Shown here in pieces: positions 1 through 10,770 of a stretch of 64,000 nt of DNA. Below the pieces are notes generated by a model that made no database searches, was not told the origin of the DNA, and was given only the letters and a program-made list of their open reading frames with translations. Origin of the DNA: Ixodes scapularis. Its lineage: Eukaryota; Arthropoda; Arachnida; Ixodida; Ixodidae. The translations under genes were made by a program, and so were the position numbers. The DNA is taken from the NCBI RefSeq assembly GCF_016920785.2, contig NW_024609884.1, forward strand, positions 31,974,080 through 32,038,079, written 5' to 3'. The first letter of the stretch is position 1. Every line of letters starts with the position of its first letter.

Positions 1-2035
1 GTCTGATGTTCGCGCGTATGGCTCAATTAATGGGGGCTTAAGGACCAGTTTGCGAACGCACTCTTCGGAGCTGAAAGATAATTAAGAGAGTTTATTGGGC
101 AAAGATCATTCTGTGGGGAAGGCGGCGTCGGCAAGTCGAACGCGGGAAGGAAGATTCGCGTAAGCGGAAAGCCGTTCGAGTTAAGACGCGTCCGCCCATG
201 TGGGAAATGCGTCGTTCTTCCGCATGGCGGGTACGTCCTTTCTATCTCTTTTGTTCTTCGATTCGAGTTTGCTCGTTTTGGGAATGTACTCCCGTGGCGG
301 TGGCGTACGACCTCCATTCGAAACGAATGATGGATAGTATGCAGGACCGGCCCGCTGAAATTCGGCGTACATATAAGCGCGGATGTAGCACGCGCCCTGG
401 CTGTGCACTCCGCGAGAAACGAGGTAAAGATAGTGCGCAACTTCATTTTTTTTTTTCGCCTTCTTTCACGGTTTTACCTTGCAGTTAATTGTATACACTG
501 AAGACCGTAAATTCACCGAGAAAAAAAAGCATACAGCGCGTTAAATTTAGTCGGTGGGCACTCATCCCTTGACGGTTCGGGGAACGTAATATATCAGTTA
601 TAAGTTTTGGACCCCCTGAGACTCGTAGAGTGATTTCACTAGGCGGGACACGAAGTTTTTCTTTGCTTCACCCAGGCACATGTCAAGACACTTTGCGGAA
701 CAACCGACAAAAACAAACAAAAAACATACTCGGGTTAGGAATTCGAGGGGGTACCAAATCGTTCGCTGTTGTAAGTCTGCGTTTTTTGAGTGTTTTGAGC
801 CGCAAAACAAAGCGAGTCCATGTTATTCAGCTGTCCTGCATGCCCTCTCTTTGGAATGTTTATCACCCCCCGTTGCCTTCGAAACGACGACTGATTCACG
901 GCTCTTTTGGCACAGTTTGGTGGGCGGGGTGAGACGCGGCGACACTGACAGATCGAACTGTATCCACCCGCATTTCACTTCCATTCGTCTTCGTGGGAGG
1001 AGTCCACGAGTCCAACGCACTCATGAAACGCCCGAACGATTCGAGATGCGTTTTACATGGATGCAGCTGTCGGGCGTCGAGTCGCGATTTGACGATTTTG
1101 ATTGGTAATAGATAGGTAGAAGAGGAAGAAGTATAGGGAGACAGCAGTGGGGCATACACAGGGAAAGAGGGGGCGTTGGTCGGGGAGGTCAATGCTTAGG
1201 TAAACCCACCCGAACAAAATAATGACAAAAGGACCAGCAAGCGCTCAGCTATAGCCTTGGCACTGAAAGTAATCCAACCTACATCAGTTTCTTTTTCCTT
1301 CGGACTATTCCTACGTTCATCACCGCTAAGTCTGTCGCTCTTTGTTACAAAGTAGAACGATCTCACTATTTTAAAGGAAGGGGACAAATGCAGCAATAAA
1401 CAACACAGAATGAAGTTTCTATCGAAAAAAAACATCGTCCTCTCAAACATTTCTCTTTCAACATTCTGCACCGCCGCCTTCAAGTTAGCTTGGTTCATTC
1501 GAGTTCAGTACCCTTCGAAGGGAGGCCGGACTGCTGATGACCAGGTTTAAATTGTGATAAGAAAAAAGAAAAGAAAACATATTTAAAGTGGTACAATTGA
1601 AACGAGTTTAATGAATCAAGGTCTTGTGCGCACGTTCGGCGCTTGTAGCGTGCATTCTTCCTGCCGGACGGTGACCCGAGTCGGTCACGGCGCTCTCCTG
1701 GCACTACGAATAGGAACCTTCTTTTTTTTTTTTCGTTTTGTTTGTAGCGATTATTGTTCGCTTCTCAGTGGCACCGCAAACTCGCGACCTCGATCTGCTT
1801 TTCGCCCAGCCATAGGAGATTTTACTTTCAAACATATATCTTTTCTGCGTCTACTGTTCTTGCTTGCTAAAACAGCTGTGGTTGCGAAGTGTCGGACCGT
1901 GTACGCTGCCACGAGTGACAGGACTGAATTCCACGCACAGCAGAAACAGAGTCCCACACCTTTGCTTTCATGTCCCTGAACGCGTTGACGTCAGATTTCG
2001 GGAGGTGGTTTAGTTTCACGTTCGGCAGTTTTTAG
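1..2035. other. No supported gene
   Basis: No open frame in this stretch combines coding-like composition with splice signals. It holds short poly-T tracts and unassigned unique sequence. I see no TIR pair, SINE head or LINE protein similarity. Confidence 0.5.
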
Positions 2036-2549
2036 TGTTCAGTGGGGCCACCATCTCTGGCGCCGACTGGATCACCGACGTGGTGGGCCGTCGGAGGTTG
2101 GACAACGTGGTGCTTGACACGACCCTCGACGGGAGCGATTTAAGCGCGGTAACAAAATACGTTCGTTTTTCGGTTGTAGCGTTTAACGATTTCCGGATCT
2201 ACCTAATTTCGTGAATTTTCGAGTCAACCTAATTTCGTCAATCACATTTTTTTTTTTTCATCTGCTTTAAGACACGTCTTACATTTCCGTATCTTTTACC
2301 TACTAGGTGCTGTCGATTTTCTTCGCTTAGCCGACGGGTGAAAGGATATCTCTCTCGTTTGTGTCCTTCCCATATATATATGTCACTCGTTCTTTTCGGC
2401 ATGATAGCAGGCCAAGTCATGCGATATAAGTAAAACGTTGAAACGGAATATATTTTCAATGGTGGAGCCTGGCGTAAAGTAATGCCTGTCAGAGTTCCGT
2501 ACCAACGACGTCCTTAACAGCGAAAGTCTAGCGCTGTCTTTGTGTCCAG

Positions 2550-2676
2550 CGAAGTGTTGTCGCCGGAGCAAGTTGATGGGGCCGCGCTATGGGGCCTGTA
2601 CGACATGAGGATTCCAGGGTGTCTCGCTGCGGGCATCGCGCAGAACTCCGGCGCGGGCGAGCTCAAGAAGCGTTAG
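2550..2676 (+). CDS. Weak candidate 3'-terminal coding exon, unidentified
   Basis: A pyrimidine-rich stretch ending in CAG at 2547-2549 (cgctgtctttgtgtccag) precedes an open frame. After one leading base it reads 41 codons to TAG at 2674-2676, beginning EVLSPEQVDGAALWGLYDM and ending with residues GAGELKKR. An AATAAA lies at 2761-2766, about 85 nt past the stop, although it merges into an A-rich tract. The acceptor, stop and poly(A) signal are in the right order for a terminal exon entered in phase 2. The coding-like stretch around 2045-2140 ends in a different phase and cannot be its simple partner. I do not recognise the peptide. Open frames this short arise by chance, so confidence is low. 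Confidence 0.25.
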
Positions 2677-2904
2677 CTTCGTTGCCTAATGCAGGTGCGG
2701 GAACTCGCGCTGAGAGTGGTAACGGGAAGGCGAGCTGGTTGAAACCCAAAACTGTAATCGAATAAAAAAAAAATAAAAAAAAAAAATCACGCCGTCACAT
2801 AAGTTAATATCCGTACTTGGCGTTCTGCGCGCCTAGTTCTACGGGTAATACCAGAGGTAGAAGAGGAGATGATATCACGCAGGGACGTGAGAGCCTGCCA
2901 ACTG

Positions 2905-3030
2905 ATTCAAGGAGTAGCTTTGCACGCGACATACGAAGCAAGGATGTCCCGGTGCCTCCCGGTCTTAACTCGACGTAAGCCCTGCTATGCGCACTCAACG
3001 TAGTAAAAGGGTGCAGTGTGAATGGGCCTG
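2905..3030. repeat. Copy 1 of a dispersed repeat (also near 19.7 and 35.5 kb)
   Basis: The block with GAGTAGCTTTGCACGCGACA, then tacgaagcaaggatgtcccggtg, recurs with substitutions near 19790-19830 and 35595-35640. All three copies are followed by similar sequence. At 19.7 and 35.5 kb a TACGTTACGTT-like motif sits on both sides in inverted orientation, which suggests a small foldback transposon. This copy is the most eroded. Confidence 0.5.
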
Positions 3031-3249
3031 TACTCGTTGTAACTTAGCCAAACGCTGCTGTGTTAATGGACCTGAAGCCTCGGGTTTGAACCTGTGTTTC
3101 GCGAATGTGCACGCGCCGGCGTCTTTTGGCGTGTGGGGCATGTATCATATAGCCACGGCTTGTCGCGTGTCCTCCATGATAACACTAATGATACTAATTT
3201 TATGATTCGTAAGATGTGACCCTAAACTTGTCCAAGCGCGAAGCATTGA

Positions 3250-4390
3250 ACAAGCAAACAGACTGAGAACATCGGCAACCTTACTGCAGTAGGCAAAGAC
3301 AAAGTAGCTGCTTAGCGGGCGTCACCACCGCCACGCTGCGGTGGTTTCCCGCTCCGCTTGGGAAACAGCCCGCACCCCTGTGAGCGCTTTTACGCGCCGC
3401 GCTGAGGGCTCCTGATGGCGACACTGACGGCTTCCCGTACATCTCTGGGATGGCTCTTCCGTCGTTAGTGGGGACTCCAAGTGTCGCGGTCTTCACACGC
3501 GGGGGCCGCATCGTTCGCATGGTCGCTCACTTGTGGAGTTGTCTCGTGGTGCCGATCCTCGCGGCAACCGCTCACGGCATGGGTCATTGAGAGGGGCTGG
3601 CGGCAAACGGACGTTTTATCTAAGAGGGTTATGTTCAGGAACGGGCGAGTTCAGCGCTCTTTACGATTCTGTCTGGATGAACGGAATCGTCTTTCTTTCC
3701 TAACATTTTGGGCAGGGCAAGAAAGTGGAAGGATAGGCTGGACACGGCTTCTACCTGACTCGATAGACCTTTCGCGGTGGTGACTGCGATGATTCGGATC
3801 TAGATAATGAAACGCCCCTTCGTAGTCCCATGCCCCCGATGAGATCCGGGGCGGAAGGGAGTGCGTCGATGTCGTAGTGCCGTGGGCCGCGTGTTTCGCA
3901 CGGAACCGTTCCGATTGCGTGCTTATCACCGATTATCTGTGCGTGACCCGGTATGTCGCTCCGTGCCCTACCTGGGGTCACCTCCGCAGTTCCTGCGTCT
4001 CGTAGGCAGCTTTCTTAACGTCTAGTTTGAGTCTGATTGGAAAGCTCGGGACTATATTAGACGCCAACGAGAAGGCTGCGTGCCTTGCAAACCGTCCATT
4101 TGGATCGTGGATGCCTTTTTTGTTCGGATCGATAACGGCGCTGCAATTTTCGCTGCTACAGGAATACGCGATTAACCTTGACGAACGGGTCATTTAACAG
4201 GTTACGGAAAACGGCGAAAGTATAGGCTTGGACGGCGTACTCCGCAAAGGGGTACGCCCGAGAGCGTGCACGGTAGCGGCAAGTATCCAGGTTAAACGGG
4301 CTCGACGAAGCGCTGTCATGTGCTTTCTTCGCTTGTTCCGAGAACGAGGAGGCGGGCACGAATAGAACCCCCCTCCTCGCCACTTGTTTT
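3250..4390 (-). other. Unassigned stretch with coding-like minus-strand fragments
   Basis: On the minus strand several short open segments have protein-like composition (for example residues GPRHYDIDALPSAPDLIG near 3830-3890, and ARSRAYPFAEYAVQAYTFAV near 4210-4270). They lie in different frames and are broken by stops. This could be an eroded retroelement gag-like region or chance in GC-rich DNA. I recognise no family, and no TIR or LTR was found around it. Confidence 0.2.
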
Positions 4391-4877
4391 GCCCTTTCCC
4401 TGATTGCTTTTCTTTTAACTTTGTTCTATTTTGAACATCGTTGGCCCAGAGCATCTTGAGCAACGAACACCTGATTAGCCTGAGGCGGACAAGCAGATGT
4501 GACATTAGCGATCTAAGCTGTAAAATGCATTTTTAATTGCAAGTTTTTTTTTTCTCCTTTTTTTTTTTTCGAGTCGCAGTAATACAGGTCCCGTGGTGTT
4601 GAAGAGCATTCTGATCGCGAAGACTGGATTGTTGTCAAGTTATACGCACCCTTCCATTCTTCTGTATTTAAACGGGCACTTGGCAGCTTCATATTTTTCC
4701 CAGCATGCGACAAAACCATTTGTTGACCAGCGTCTGGAGTTAGCGCAGTACCGTCACTGGACAGCAGCACCTTTTGGACGCTTGATGCCGTCTGCTTGAT
4801 TGAAGTTGCTGATGTCAGTTTTTAGCGTCCGTGGCGGCAGCCCTTTTTTTTTTTTTTTTCGCGGGTCACGTAGTAGA

Positions 4878-4901
4878 GTGGGCCACAAACATGTGGCCCA
4901 C
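4878..4901. repeat. Perfect short hairpin
   Basis: GTGGGCCACA at 4878-4887 and its exact complement at 4892-4901 are separated by 4 nt. No target duplication or transposon end is visible. Confidence 0.8.
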
Positions 4902-5732
4902 ATATGTCGTGTGACCACGTGCTTGTTTATGAACAAAGAAGGTGTTCTATAGACATTTGCAAGCAGCCCCTCTTCAAAAGCTAGTTTGGCAACCGTGAAT
5001 GGAGGATGCTTCGTTTGGGCGCCAGCCTGGCAACCGTGGGCGCGCCTTAGCAAGGCATGACTATCAGACGATTTACACACGCCGGTAGCAAGATGGTCTA
5101 TACACGACAGCTTTCCAGATGCCTCGTTTTGCTTGTGAACCGAATAATTTCAGGAACTATCTCGTTACCTTTCCCTGATCGGTCGCGACTATACTCGTAC
5201 TCGAGGTTGTGTTAATGAGACAGCTTCGAGGTAGATTATTTTTGGAGAGTAGTGGCGGAGCAAATAGGACAGGTTCTACGACGGTGGCGCGCGAGGACTT
5301 TCGACTCGCCAACCCGTCCTGTTGGCTGTGCTGCGACCATTAATACAGGAGCCGCTACCGCGACGCGTCACACGCATCAAGGCAGATGTGGACTGCTATT
5401 CTGGTGCCTCGGCACCCTTTTGCTGTGTGGTAAAGAAAACAGAATCGTCGCTAGCACCTGAAAGATCACGCAACCAAGTCATTTTGAGCCGGGTTCTTAT
5501 ATCTATATGAACGGGCAGCAGTGGAGGGTGGCGATTTCTTCCGGGATGGCGTCCCAGAAAAGTTGGGCGAAGGCGAATCTGCTGCGTTCATTGTGTCGCG
5601 TTGAGATTCCTCTGATAAACCGCGTCTTGCCAAATGCTGCGAATATAATACTAATACTAATAAAGACTTTATTTTTATCGTACGTTGATGGTGGCGATCA
5701 AGGAAAAAAAGCTGCATGACACAGCTTGACCC

Positions 5733-5892
5733 TATACTTCCGTCAAACGCGAAGTTGAAGCCGAAGTTGAGCGCGCCGAGTAAACTCTGGCGACGATGAC
5801 GCAGCGCTTTTTCCGCTGGAGTGTTTCCGCTGGAGTGCAGTCGGCGCGTTCTGCGAACTTGCTTCTTCAACTTTGTGTTTGACGAATCTATA
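5733..5892. mobile_element. Foldback MITE, TATACTTCCGTCAAACGCGA type
   Basis: The left end reads TATACTTCCGTCAAACGCGA followed by AGTTGAAG. The right end, reverse-complemented, reads TATAGATTCGTCAAACACAA followed by AGTTGAAG. Imperfect arms of about 45 bp enclose a short GC-rich middle. A related element lies at 41080-41210. No coding capacity. Confidence 0.75.
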
Positions 5893-6155
5893 CTTCGTTT
5901 CAGCTTCGGTCCGAGCGCGGCCAATGCTATGAGCCGAAGGGCCAATCAAACAGCGAAAGAGGCACAACGTCAAGGCGTGCTCTCTGCAGTTGATAAGACC
6001 AGCCGGTAATGGCCGTCTCTCTGTGCGTGCTTTTCCGCCGGCTAGTCCTATCAAGCGCAGAGAGCCCACCATGACGCTGTGCTTTTTGCGCTCTTCAATT
6101 GGCCCTTCGGCTCACAACATTGGCCGCGCTCGGACCGAAGCTGAAATGAAGTATA
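5889..6155. mobile_element. Foldback MITE sharing TATA with its neighbour
   Basis: The left arm TATACTTCGTTTCAGCTTCG and the complement of the right arm TATACTTCATTTCAGCTTCG match for about 57 bp with few differences. The left end overlaps the right end of the element at 5733-5892 by the sequence TATA. This suggests insertion of one beside or into the end of the other. No transposase frame is present. Confidence 0.8.
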
Positions 6156-9100
6156 GAGCCCCTGGTCTCGCAGATATGAAACTTGGGAGGTGTAGCTGAA
6201 CCGTTGTCGATTTGTTGTGCTAACCAAGAAACTCTTTCGAGCGATGTAAACGCGTAGCGTAATAGCCGTCCTAGGGTGATGTCACGTAAATATTGTGTGC
6301 CGGTACAACCTTGTGTCACTTGTTCTGCTACAGCGACAAAATGTCCTATCCGTAGCGAAAGCACAAGTCGTCAACTCAAGGCGCTTCACTGCGTATAAAG
6401 TCCCGTGCCTGGAATACGACGTGTGGGATTCGGGGAACCAAAGCCTTTCTGCGTGGGTAATACACATTGGCACGAGAGAGCTCTCTGTATCGCCTAGATG
6501 TCCGTGTAAGGGTTTTAGCTGAGCAGCGAAAATTTCGTACAAAGCGCCGAGGGTACAGTTAACCAGCAAACCTAACGTGACGACCAGCGCGACATCGATT
6601 TTGTCCACTGCCCCTGGCGGACTGAGGCGGCAGCGCCCGAGTTGAATATACGCGCCAAGCAAGATAAACGAACGTTCAGGCCACCCTCAGCTTCCCGGCG
6701 GCGTACGGCAGCAGCGGCACTTCCGCGTCCCGTGGGCCGCCGCCGAGTCGGGCCACGGTACACACGCCCTTCCGTCGGCCTCCTCTCGAAGGAGAGCTTC
6801 TTCGTCGCAGGCCAAAAACTCGCTTTATAACCCGGTCCATGCCTTGGCGCGCGGATAATGCCGTTGCTGGATTTGAGTAGCTTCCAGATGCCTCGGGCGC
6901 GCACTTTCGATCACCGAGGGCGCGATCGGGGGTCGGAGCGCCCGGTGTCAACGGCTCTTGCTGCACGACGGCCCGTCCGGACCGCTTTTATCGGACCGGG
7001 AAACGGTTTCTGCGAGGGGCCGCTCTCGGTCGCGATGTTTTGGTTTCACTCCGATTCCTTCGCCCCGGGGCTGTCCTCTGGGTCGCCTTTTTGTCAGTTT
7101 TACGACGCATGGCGACCGATGCGGCCCAGGGAAGGCGGCCCCGGCTTTTGTAACGAGGTGGGTTCCGCGAGTTTGCCGTTCTGCGGCGGCGGGCCGTGTG
7201 ATCGAACCCGGAAACCGGGCGCCGCCGCCGCGTGCCGGGCTCTGACGTGAGGGGCTCCCGGTCCTCTTGCGTGCGTGATTCGGAGGTTCGGGTATGCAGA
7301 GTCGACGTGCGGCACGATGGCAGGGTTCGGCTGGAGTGACGCGCCCGCTTTTCTTTTTTATCGACGCGATTAGCGCACGCGTGCCCCGGGGCTGCGCGAG
7401 TGAACTCTGGGCGGTTCTTGACGTCCGTCTCTCTTTGTCTCTTTTCTTTTGTGGCCAACTCTGCGGGTCGCGTGGTGCTTTTTATGCTGCAACTAATGAG
7501 GATGGTAGACGCTATCGTTGGACATAATAACCCGCGTTGACGACTCCTGATGCGGCGTGGGGTCACGCGCGCATGACTGCGGTTGGAGGTTCTGCAAGAC
7601 GAACTCGTCGTGCTTAAGAGGGGTGGGAGTAGCGCCACACCGTTGCGTCACCGTCATTGGATGCGCGGCTTGTGCGGTACCCTCTCGATCCTTGCTCGTT
7701 GTGCTCGGTGCGTCAGTGGCAGCCGTGTGTCATTACACGTGAAAAGCGAGAGAAATGTGCCGCGGGGCATCCTTGGCCATTTCTGCGCGTTGTCACGAAG
7801 CGTGGTGCTGTCATATTATCTCGTCATTTATTGCCAACCTTTTGTGAAAATTTGCGGCCCTTGTACTCTTTGCCACCTCAAGTAAACTAAGCCAGTTTTG
7901 CGCGTAGGTCATTCGCGAAGAAGTTATTACAATGTTTTGATATCAAAGAAAAATATATATATTTTTTTAATTTCGATATTAAATTTTGTGTTCGAGAAAA
8001 AATTTGAACATCAGTGATATTGCTTGAAGCGTATCATTCGTGAAATATCTGAAATTTATATGCCCCTCTGCATGAGTAATTGAATTTTAAGTTACTCTTA
8101 TCGCATCCTAGCGTAAACGGTGCTTTCGTTGGCAACATTGAAGCTCTGACGTGACATAACGCAAAGCGAGCCTTTCCGTCTCGTCGTTTGCCTTCTAATG
8201 AATGACGCGGCGTGCTTCACTTTTGTTGTGCTCGACTTGTTTCGTGGATGAGTGAGATTTTCTTTTTCTTTTTTTGCGCGGTTGGGTGCCACAACCACCG
8301 GGCAGCAACTGCGATCCGCTAGACGAGCAAAATGGATCGTCGCCGTGCGATGGATCACTGGGTTCCCGTCAAGATCGAGATGCCGCTTATGCAGCAATCA
8401 TCTCACAGAAGAGAGCTACGAGCTGAGCTCTAAGCGTACAGAAGGCTGGTAAGCTGAGGTGTGACGTTATGCCAACGATATTCAACTACGTCCACCCACT
8501 CCTCGCCCAAACCGGATCAATCGGTTTGCCAAAACCGAAACCAACAAACAGCTAGGCCATCTTGAAACGATGCCAAACGTTATATGTAGCACACGTGCAG
8601 CCCGATTCCGTTTGACCCGCGTGTGAAAATGGAGCGTGGCTACGATTCCCCAAGCTCGTCCGAGTCAAGTGACGATCTAGAAACGTTACGTGCATTTTGA
8701 ACGATTCGCCGTTTCCCTTTGACCCGCGGGCATCGTCGTCTCCGAGGGAACGACCCGCACCCGCATGACCGATCCAGTGGGTCCGCCGATGTGTGGACCC
8801 AGAGGCGTTTCAGAGGCAAAATCTGCACCCTTCTCTTAGCAAGCGCTTTTTATCCGATCGGTGGCCGTCGCAGTTGTGTATACGCGAAACGGCATACGCT
8901 TGCTCGAAGCTAACGCCTGTTTTCGAGTAATATCCTGCCAAAAGGCGCGAACTTTTTGCACAGGCTTGGGAACTGCGTTATAAGAAACGATTTTCAGTAA
9001 AGTACAGCCTAAAAAACTGTATAACAAAAAAACAAAAAACAAAAAAAAAACCTTTATTGACTTACGCTTGTTATCCCGACCATCCACGAACCTTTGCGTT

Positions 9101-9283
9101 ATGTGACTTCAGGTAGCAGCTACGGATGTCAGCCATTGACACTGGCGAAATTCGGGGTGTAGTTTCGTACACACGTTAATTCATTAAAGGTTTAATTAAT
9201 ATTGGGACATCATGTATCAGAATAAAAATTACGTTTGTCTATAATATGAAGGCTCTCTTGCCATAACGAGCGCAAAACCTTAA
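6156..9283. other. GC-rich island, then AT-rich unique DNA; no supported gene
   Basis: About 6640-7260 is strongly GC- and CpG-rich and produces long arginine-rich open frames on both strands. Overlap of such frames on both strands points to composition, not genes. The island could be a promoter region, but I see no linked exon. About 7920-8100 is AT-rich. The remainder shows no TIR pair or SINE head. Confidence 0.4.
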
Positions 9284-9780
9284 AGGGGCACTGAAGTCGA
9301 TTATGAGATCGTTCTTTTGTGGCGACAATTCAGTCTAGATGCTCTAAGCATCCCAACAAACCCGAAATTACAATGGTGCGTAGCTTGTTTCCTCGTTAAA
9401 AGCGTGTTCAAAGATCGCGACTCGCCCTTATGGGGAAGAATTTTCTTCCGAGTGAAGTGGTCGGCAAAGGGCGCTTGCCGGCGAGTTTCAAGTGATGACT
9501 TCGCCCACGGTGAAAAAGAGGAGTCTTATCCGGATGTGTACCTTTCATAATCTTTTCAAAACGAGTTATAATAAAATCATTCGGAATCTGCGCGCATTGC
9601 AGGGCTTTCATTGGTCCACATAATGTAGTCCGCGAGAAAAAAAGAGTCCACATGTTTTTCTATTGCTTTAAGATGAATAGGCGGTTTTGTATTACAGTAC
9701 GCGGTATATGTGGGAAGTATCACCTTTCAAAAAAAATAAGATCGAAAACGACCTTTTCCAAAAATGACTTCAGTGCCCCT
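9284..9780. mobile_element. TTAA-flanked MITE (piggyBac-like target)
   Basis: AGGGGCACTGAAGTC at 9284-9298 and its exact complement at 9766-9780 form a 15-bp perfect TIR. Each end abuts TTAA (9280-9283 and 9781-9784), the target duplicated by piggyBac-type transposases. The 497-bp interior has no transposase-like frame, so the element is non-autonomous. Other ends of the same AGGGG / TTAA type occur near 27796, 33902, 34580, 50826 and 52520. Confidence 0.88.
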
Positions 9781-10032
9781 TTAAGTACTTCCGATTTCGG
9801 CCGGACAATCCCTTTAAATGCAAATCCAAATATGTTAGTTCAGCACGTTAAAAGGGGAATTACTAACGCTCCGTGAGGAGCTGCGCATTTGACTTACGGG
9901 TCTCGAGTTTGAAACGAGTTTTGTGGTAAAGCGTATGGGGGGGCTACGAAACTAGGAACAGTGTATAGTTATGTGTAGGGTGCCTAGTTATGTGCACTAT
10001 CGCAGTCAAAACATTTTAAGCCCTTCGACTAA

Positions 10033-10204
10033 AGGCCCGTTCACACTCTTGCGACCGAGTAAGACCAGACCGGTTTTTATGCCTCTTGCGATCTCTTAGG
10101 ACCAGCTCCGCTGCATCGCATCCGGTCCTAAGAAGTCGCAAACGGCTTAAAAACCGGTCTGGTTTCTCTCGGTCTCACTCGGTCGCAAGAGTGTGAACGG
10201 CGCT
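10033..10204. mobile_element. Foldback MITE with TAA target duplication (PIF/Harbinger-like)
   Basis: The left end AGGCCCGTTCACACTCTTGC and the complement of the right end AGCGCCGTTCACACTCTTGC continue as arms covering most of the 172-bp element. TAA is present at 10030-10032 and 10205-10207. A three-base TAA/TTA duplication with GGC(C)-starting TIRs is the habit of PIF/Harbinger MITEs. No coding capacity. Confidence 0.85.
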
Positions 10205-10212
10205 TAAATCGC

Positions 10213-10440
10213 GAAAGCCGCCTCGGTGGCTCCGAGCGCCGTCCTGCGGATCCCCAGGTGGCGGTCTCGAACCCCCGGCCGAAGTGCCCGCAACCTGACG
10301 GAGGCTTATTGCGGAGAAGGCGCCGCGTGCACTTTCGGTTGCACGTCAAAAGATCCTCAGGTGGTGAAAATTAATCCTCAGTCCTCCGCTGGGGCGTGCC
10401 AGATGCCCGTCGTTGGTTTGGCACGCCGTTTAGTAAGGTG
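10213..10440 (+). mobile_element. Degenerate tRNA-derived SINE
   Basis: It starts with a tRNA-like head around GCCGCCTCGGTGGCTCCGAG and a damaged box B near 10268. A body with GCACGTCAAAAGATCCTCAG follows, then GGTGGTGAAAATTAATCC and a GGCACGCCGTTTAGTAAGG-like end. From memory this is the layout of common tick SINEs, in which a tRNA head precedes a conserved GCACGTTAAAGAACCCCAGG block. Many substitutions indicate an old copy. It lies directly after the TAA MITE. Confidence 0.65.
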
Positions 10441-10534
10441 AAAGCCTCATACGTCTCATTGTTCATTCGACCTTCAAGGTCTTTGAGCGAAAACACGTCG
10501 ACGACACGAACGGTACAAAAACGTTTACGTGACC

Positions 10535-10770
10535 ATTCAGGCGAATTAGAGGCATTAAAATTAAGAAGGATGACAAAGCGAATTAAGAGCAATCCAAGTG
10601 AATTAAGGGAATTAAAGTGAACTAAGAGGAATTAAAAAAGAAGCAAGAGTAATCTATGGGAATTAGGAGGGACTATAAAGTGAATTAAGGGGAATTAAAG
10701 TGAATCGAGAGGTATTAAAGAGAAGTGAGAGGACTACGAGGAATTGTGTGCGTGAAATCTGGAAATAACA
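10535..10770. repeat. Degenerate AATTAA-rich tandem repeat
   Basis: About 235 bp of near-tandem GTGAATTAAGGGAATTAAA units with substitutions and small indels. The strand asymmetry (purine-rich on plus) is strong. No coding sense. Confidence 0.85.

Noticed and set aside
2045..2150. Coding-like plus-strand stretch that might be an upstream exon of 2550-2676
   Set aside because: Its only plausible donor (GCG|GTAACA) leaves in phase 0, while the downstream candidate needs phase 2; no start or clear acceptor.
6988..7638. Long arginine-rich open frame on the minus strand in a GC-rich island
   Set aside because: Overlaps equally long frames on the other strand; composition artefact without start context, splice signals or domain.
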